A stretch of DNA of 64,000 nt from Bog-473 sp963711065 (GTDB taxonomy: Bacteria; Actinomycetota; Acidimicrobiia; Acidimicrobiales; RAAP-2): assembly GCA_963711065.1 (NCBI GenBank), contig CAVQCO010000005.1:80251-144250 (forward strand), given 5' to 3'. Shown piece by piece: positions 60,932-64,000 of the stretch. The position numbers were made by a program, and so were the translations under genes. The stretch's first letter is position 1; each line of letters opens with the position of its first letter. The notes beneath the pieces are model-generated. The model made no database searches, had not been told where the DNA came from, and saw only the letters and a program-made list of their open reading frames with translations.

Positions 60932-61768
60932 CTACCGCCGCGCGCCGCGGGTGCGGCGCCGGCGGACGATCATCGAATTGGACTTCTTGTTGCGCGCCCG
61001 GGTGCGGCCCTCGGGCTTGCCCCACGGGGAGACCGGGTGGCGGCCACCGCTGGACTTGCCCTCGCCGCCGCCGAGGGGGTGGTCGACCGGGTTCATGGCC
61101 ACGCCCCGCGTCTGCGGCCGCTTGCCCTTCCAGCGGTTGCGGCCGGCCTTGCCCACTTTGACGAGCTCCGCCTCGGCGTTGCCCACCACGCCCAGGGTGC
61201 CGCGGCAGTCGATGGACACGCGCCGCATCTCGGTGGAGGGGAGGCGCAGGGTGGCGAAGGCACCCTCCTTGGCCACGAGCTGGACGCTCATGCCGGCGCC
61301 GCGGGCCATCTTGCCGCCACCCCCGGGACGCAGCTCGACGTTGTGGATGGTCGAGCCCACGGGGATGTAGCGCAGCGGCAGGGCATTGCCCGGGCGGATG
61401 TCCGCGCCCTGGCCACTCTGGAGCTTGTCGCCCACCTTGACCCCCGCCGGCGCCAGGATGTAGCGCTTCTCGCCGTCCGCGTAGTGCAGGAGCGCGATGC
61501 GGGCGTTGCGGTTGGGGTCGTACTCGATGGCCGCCACCTTGGCCGGGATGCCGTCCTTGTTGCGCCGGAAGTCGACCATCCGGTACTGCTGCTTGTGGCC
61601 GCCACCGCGGTGGCGCGACGTCTTGCGCCCGTGGTTGTTGCGCCCGCCGCTCGAGGGATTGGGCGCGAGCAGGGACTTCTCGGGGCGGTCGCGGGTGATC
61701 TCGGAGAAGTCCGAGACGGTCTGGAACCGGCGTCCGGGGCTGGTGGGCTTGCGTGAGCGAAGTGGCAT
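60932..61768 (-). CDS. rplB: ribosomal protein L2
   Basis: 278 residues. MPLRSRKPTSPGRRFQTVSD, RNNHGRKTSRHRGGGHKQQY and the catalytic-region loop GVAMNPVDHPLGGGEGKSSG. It supports the peptidyl-transferase centre. 18 bp before rpsS. Confidence 0.98.
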   Translation of the reverse strand: MPLRSRKPTSPGRRFQTVSDFSEITRDRPEKSLLAPNPSSGGRNNHGRKTSRHRGGGHKQQYRMVDFRRNKDGIPAKVAAIEYDPNRNARIALLHYADGEKRYILAPAGVKVGDKLQSGQGADIRPGNALPLRYIPVGSTIHNVELRPGGGGKMARGAGMSVQLVAKEGAFATLRLPSTEMRRVSIDCRGTLGVVGNAEAELVKVGKAGRNRWKGKRPQTRGVAMNPVDHPLGGGEGKSSGGRHPVSPWGKPEGRTRARNKKSNSMIVRRRRTRGARR

Positions 61769-61779
61769 GGCGGTCCTGA

Positions 61780-62070
61780 TCAGCGATCGAAGAGGTCGAT
61801 GGAGTCGTCGGGGTGGAGCGTGACGATGGCGCGCTTGGTGTCGGGCCGCTTGCCCTTCACGTTGGTGCGCCGGTTGCGCGTCGCCTTCCCCTTGCGGTTC
61901 AGCGTGTTGACGTTGGTGACCCGCACGCCGAAGGCCTGCTCGACGGCGTGGCGCACCTCGATCTTGGTGGCGCGGGGGTCCACGATGAAGACGTAGACGC
62001 CCCGGTCCATGAGCGCGTAGCTCTTCTCGGAGACCACCGGGCGGATCAAAACGGCCATGGCGTCACGCAT
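61780..62070 (-). CDS. rplW: ribosomal protein L23
   Basis: 96 residues from ATG 62070; GAGGAGG lies nine bases upstream, though ATG 62058 is possible. VLIRPVVSEKSYALMDRGVY, VEQAFGVRVTNVNTLNRKGK are diagnostic. It is the chaperone docking site at the tunnel exit. It overlaps rplD by 8 bp. Confidence 0.96.
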   Translation of the reverse strand: MRDAMAVLIRPVVSEKSYALMDRGVYVFIVDPRATKIEVRHAVEQAFGVRVTNVNTLNRKGKATRNRRTNVKGKRPDTKRAIVTLHPDDSIDLFDR

Positions 62071-62986
62071 CGGCGTCGGCCTCCTCGTCCCCGTCCTCGG
62101 TCGCCGCCAGAGCCTCCGCAACGACCTCGGGCTCGACCACGGCCTTGGCCCGCTTGGTCGCCCTCGCCCGGGGCTTGGCCGGCGCGGCCTCCTCGGCGTC
62201 TTCGACCGGCTCGGCGTCGGCCGGCGCCTCGGGCGCCGCCGCGTCGTCGACCACCGGCTCCGACTCCTCGACGAGGTGCGTCCCGGAGAAGTCCGACACG
62301 GCCGTCGGCAGCGTGCGGTCCGAGAAGAGCAGCCAGTCGGCCCGCAGGACGTCGTGGGCCGAGAGCTCCGCGAAGGTCGTGAAGTGGACCCCGGGCAGGT
62401 TGCGCAAGGAGAGCGCCACGCTGATTTGGTCGGGGGCCAGGACGACGAGGACGCTGCCGGTCAGCTTCAGCTTGCGCAGGACGTTGGCGCCGTCCTTGGT
62501 CTTTGGCTCGCTGATCTTCCAGTCGTCGATCAGGGCGATGCGGCCGATGTCGGCCCGGTCGCTCAGGGCGGAGAGGAGGGCGAGGCGCACCATCTTCTTG
62601 GGGGTGCGCTGGGCGTAGCTGCGCGGCTTGGGGGCGAGCGCCACGCCGCCACCGCTCATGGACGGCGAGCGGCTGCTCCCCTGGCGGGCCCGGCCGGTGC
62701 CCTTCTGGCGGAACGGCTTGGCCCCGCCGCCGCGCACCTCGGCCCTGGTCAGGGTGGACTGCGTCCCGGCCCGGCCGGCCGCCAGCTGCGCCGTGACGAC
62801 CTGGTGCAGCACGGCCCGGTTGGGCTCGAGGCCGAAGACGGTCGGCTCCAGCTCCACCGTGCCCAGGTCGTGGCCGGCGGCGTTGCGCCGGGTGACCGTG
62901 CGGGTGACGGGGGCCGGGCGCTCCTTCTTGGCGGTGTGGCGGAGCACGGTGCCGTCGCGCACGGTGCCGGTGGCGGTCGCCGTCAT
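62063..62986 (-). CDS. rplD: ribosomal protein L4 with extended termini
   Basis: 307 residues, ~100 more than usual. The core has RAEVRGGGAKPFRQKGTGRA, VALAPKPRSYAQRTPKKMVR and DVLRADWLLFSDRTL. The first ~40 residues are a basic extension and the last ~70 are Ala/Pro/Glu-rich, ending EDGDEEADADA. GGGAGG precedes the ATG, which overlaps the rplC stop by 4 bp. L4 lines the tunnel constriction with L22. Confidence 0.95.
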   Translation of the reverse strand: MTATATGTVRDGTVLRHTAKKERPAPVTRTVTRRNAAGHDLGTVELEPTVFGLEPNRAVLHQVVTAQLAAGRAGTQSTLTRAEVRGGGAKPFRQKGTGRARQGSSRSPSMSGGGVALAPKPRSYAQRTPKKMVRLALLSALSDRADIGRIALIDDWKISEPKTKDGANVLRKLKLTGSVLVVLAPDQISVALSLRNLPGVHFTTFAELSAHDVLRADWLLFSDRTLPTAVSDFSGTHLVEESEPVVDDAAAPEAPADAEPVEDAEEAAPAKPRARATKRAKAVVEPEVVAEALAATEDGDEEADADA

Positions 62987-63643
62987 CGGGACCTCCCGGC
63001 CTTGGAGGGGGCCTTGACCGAGTCGCGCAGCACGACGACGCTGCCGCGGGAACCGGGGACGGCCCCCTTGACCAGCACCAGCTCGCGTTCGGCGTCGGCG
63101 GAGACCACCTCGAGGTTCAGCGCGGTCACCTGGGTGCCGCCGAGCTGCCCGGCCATCTTGGTGCCCTTGAAGACACGCGACGGCGTGGCACAGGCGCCGA
63201 TGGAGCCCGGGACGCGGTGGCTGCGGTGGTTGCCGTGCGACGCGCCCTGGCCCTTGAAGTTGTGCCGCTTCATGCCGCCGGCGAAGCCCTTGCCCTTGGA
63301 GACCGCGATGGCGTCGACGCGTTCGCCGGCCTCCCACAGGTCCGCCGCCAGCTCCTGGCCCACCGTGAAGTCGGCCACGTCGTCGAGCCGCAGCTCGACC
63401 AGCGCCCGCCCGGGGCTCACGCCCGCCTTGGCGTAGTGCCCGAGCTGGGGCTTGGTCAGCGTGGAGTTGCGCCGGAAGCCCCAGGTCACCTGCAGGGCGG
63501 CGTAGCCGTCGGTCTCGGGCGTCTTGACCTGGACCAGCGCGCACGGGCGCGACCTTCAGCACCGTCACCGGTACGGCGCGGTTCTGGTCGTCCCAGACCT
63601 GGGTCATGCCGACTTTCTCGCCGACGATCGCCTTCCTTGCCAC
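62983..63643 (-). CDS. rplC: ribosomal protein L3, frameshifted in this sequence
   Basis: L3 begins at GTG 63643 (MARKAIVGEKVGMTQVWDDQ) and continues to VTVLKVAP. There the frame is lost. The next frame resumes with CALVQVKTPETDGYAALQV and TWGFRRNSTLTKPQLGHYAK and runs to the stop at 62983 (KGKGFAGGMKRHNFKGQGAS, SHRVPGSIGACATPSRVFKG). One extra base at about 63544 explains the break: deleting it gives KVAPCALVQVK as expected for L3. Because rplC is essential I treat this as a probable assembly error. Confidence 0.93.
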
Positions 63644-63896
63644 GTGTCCTCTCCCTGCCGCGGGTGCCCCCTGCGCATGCCAACGCTCCGCCCGGGAATC
63701 CCGAGCGGAGCGCTCGAATGGTTCGGCGTGAGGTCCCGGCCCTGGGGCCGGCTGTCACGCACGTCTGTTGTCGTCCGCAGCACCGCGGTGCCGCTGTGGT
63801 GGCCGCCGGGAAGCCGAATTCGGCGGCCCGCGAGGTTACACCATGGTCCGGCCCCCCTGCCAGGCGTCCGGGCAGGTGGGCGGGGCCGTCCGGCCG
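63644..63896. promoter_or_regulatory. rpsJ-rplC spacer rich in inverted repeats
   Basis: A 253-bp gap where most S10 operons have a few dozen bases. It holds a strong hairpin at 63684-63712 (CGCTCCGC pairs with GCGGAGCG, then CGGG with CCCG, loop AAT). Three more dyads are CCGGCC-CTGG-GGCCGG at 63736-63751, GCACCGCGGTGC at 63780-63791 and GCCGAATTCGGC at 63813-63824. It may be an attenuator, processing site or internal promoter region. No gene is seen. Confidence 0.5.
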
Positions 63897-64000
63897 TCAG
63901 GCCGTCTGGATCTTGATCTCGATGTCGACGCCCGCCGGCAGGTCCAGCCGTTGGAGCGAGTCGACCGTCGTACACGACGAGTCAAGGCGTCCACAACACT
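63897..64000 (-). CDS. rpsJ: ribosomal protein S10, C-terminal end only
   Basis: The last ~24 codons read TVDSLQRLDLPAG then VDIEIKIQTA and stop at 63897, the recognisable S10 C-terminus. The codons before TVDSL in this frame do not match S10; the adjacent frame gives VVDAL and a one-base insertion near 63980 would join the two. The gene therefore continues beyond the window and may also carry an indel here. Confidence 0.8.
   Translation of the reverse strand, partial: CCGRLDSSCTTVDSLQRLDLPAGVDIEIKIQTA

Overview
The window looks like a chromosomal segment of a high-GC actinobacterium, most likely of the class Acidimicrobiia. That placement is an inference from gene order, GC-rich codon use, frequent GTG starts, a guaB3-guaA pair and actinobacterial-type arsenic genes; no rRNA is present to test it. 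No tRNA, rRNA, CRISPR array, insertion sequence or phage gene was found.

Layout. Positions 1-11.5 kb hold accessory cell-surface genes: a DUF2510-type membrane protein, a coiled-coil protein, a multi-pass GT-C-like glycosyltransferase, a GT2-methyltransferase fusion, a cellulose-synthase-like GT2, a membrane-anchored protein with 25-residue repeats, a choice-of-anchor A surface protein and a potassium-channel-like protein. Positions 11.6-19.5 kb are a minus-strand run guaB3-guaA-pcrA-(B12-binding domain)-sucC-sucD, joining GMP synthesis, DNA repair and the TCA cycle. Positions 19.7-32.4 kb are mixed: a hydratase-like enzyme, a Nudix hydrolase, two SAM methyltransferases, groES-groEL with a promoter and CIRCE operator, a secreted protein with a truncated paralogue beside it, a GH13 glucosidase coupled to a GT1 glycosyltransferase, a GYD protein, an aldo/keto reductase and a flavin-binding protein.

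From 32.4 kb to the right end the minus strand carries one very long housekeeping block. In transcription order it is rpsJ, rplC, rplD, rplW, rplB, rpsS, rplV, rpsC, rplP, rpmC, rpsQ, rplN, rplX, rplE, rpsN, rpsH, rplF, rplR, rpsE, rpmD, rplO, secY, adk, map, then infA, rpmJ, rpsM, rpsK, rpsD, rpoA, rplQ, truA, rplM, rpsI, glmM, glmS, acpS, nnrD, alr, a uracil-DNA glycosylase gene, tsaE, tsaB and rimI. Many neighbours overlap by 4 bp (GTGA or ATGA), which suggests translational coupling.

The most striking feature is a 4.6-kb arsenic island at 46.3-50.9 kb, inserted exactly between map and infA. It has a divergent arsR and a plus-strand operon of an ArsI/CadI dioxygenase-like protein, an aquaporin-like channel, a CoA-disulfide-reductase-like flavoprotein and two tandem arsenate reductases with an N-terminal helical domain. 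No ArsB or Acr3 pump is present. The architecture fits reduction of arsenate followed by channel-mediated arsenite exit.

Several ribosomal proteins encoded side by side (L4, L22, S3, L29, S17) carry long acidic or Ala/Glu-rich extensions. Reading-frame breaks occur in the DUF2510 gene, at the rpsE 3' end, in rplC and probably in rpsJ. Because three of these genes are essential, uncorrected indels in the assembly are the simplest explanation. Two housekeeping genes, guaA and infA, appear to start at CTG.
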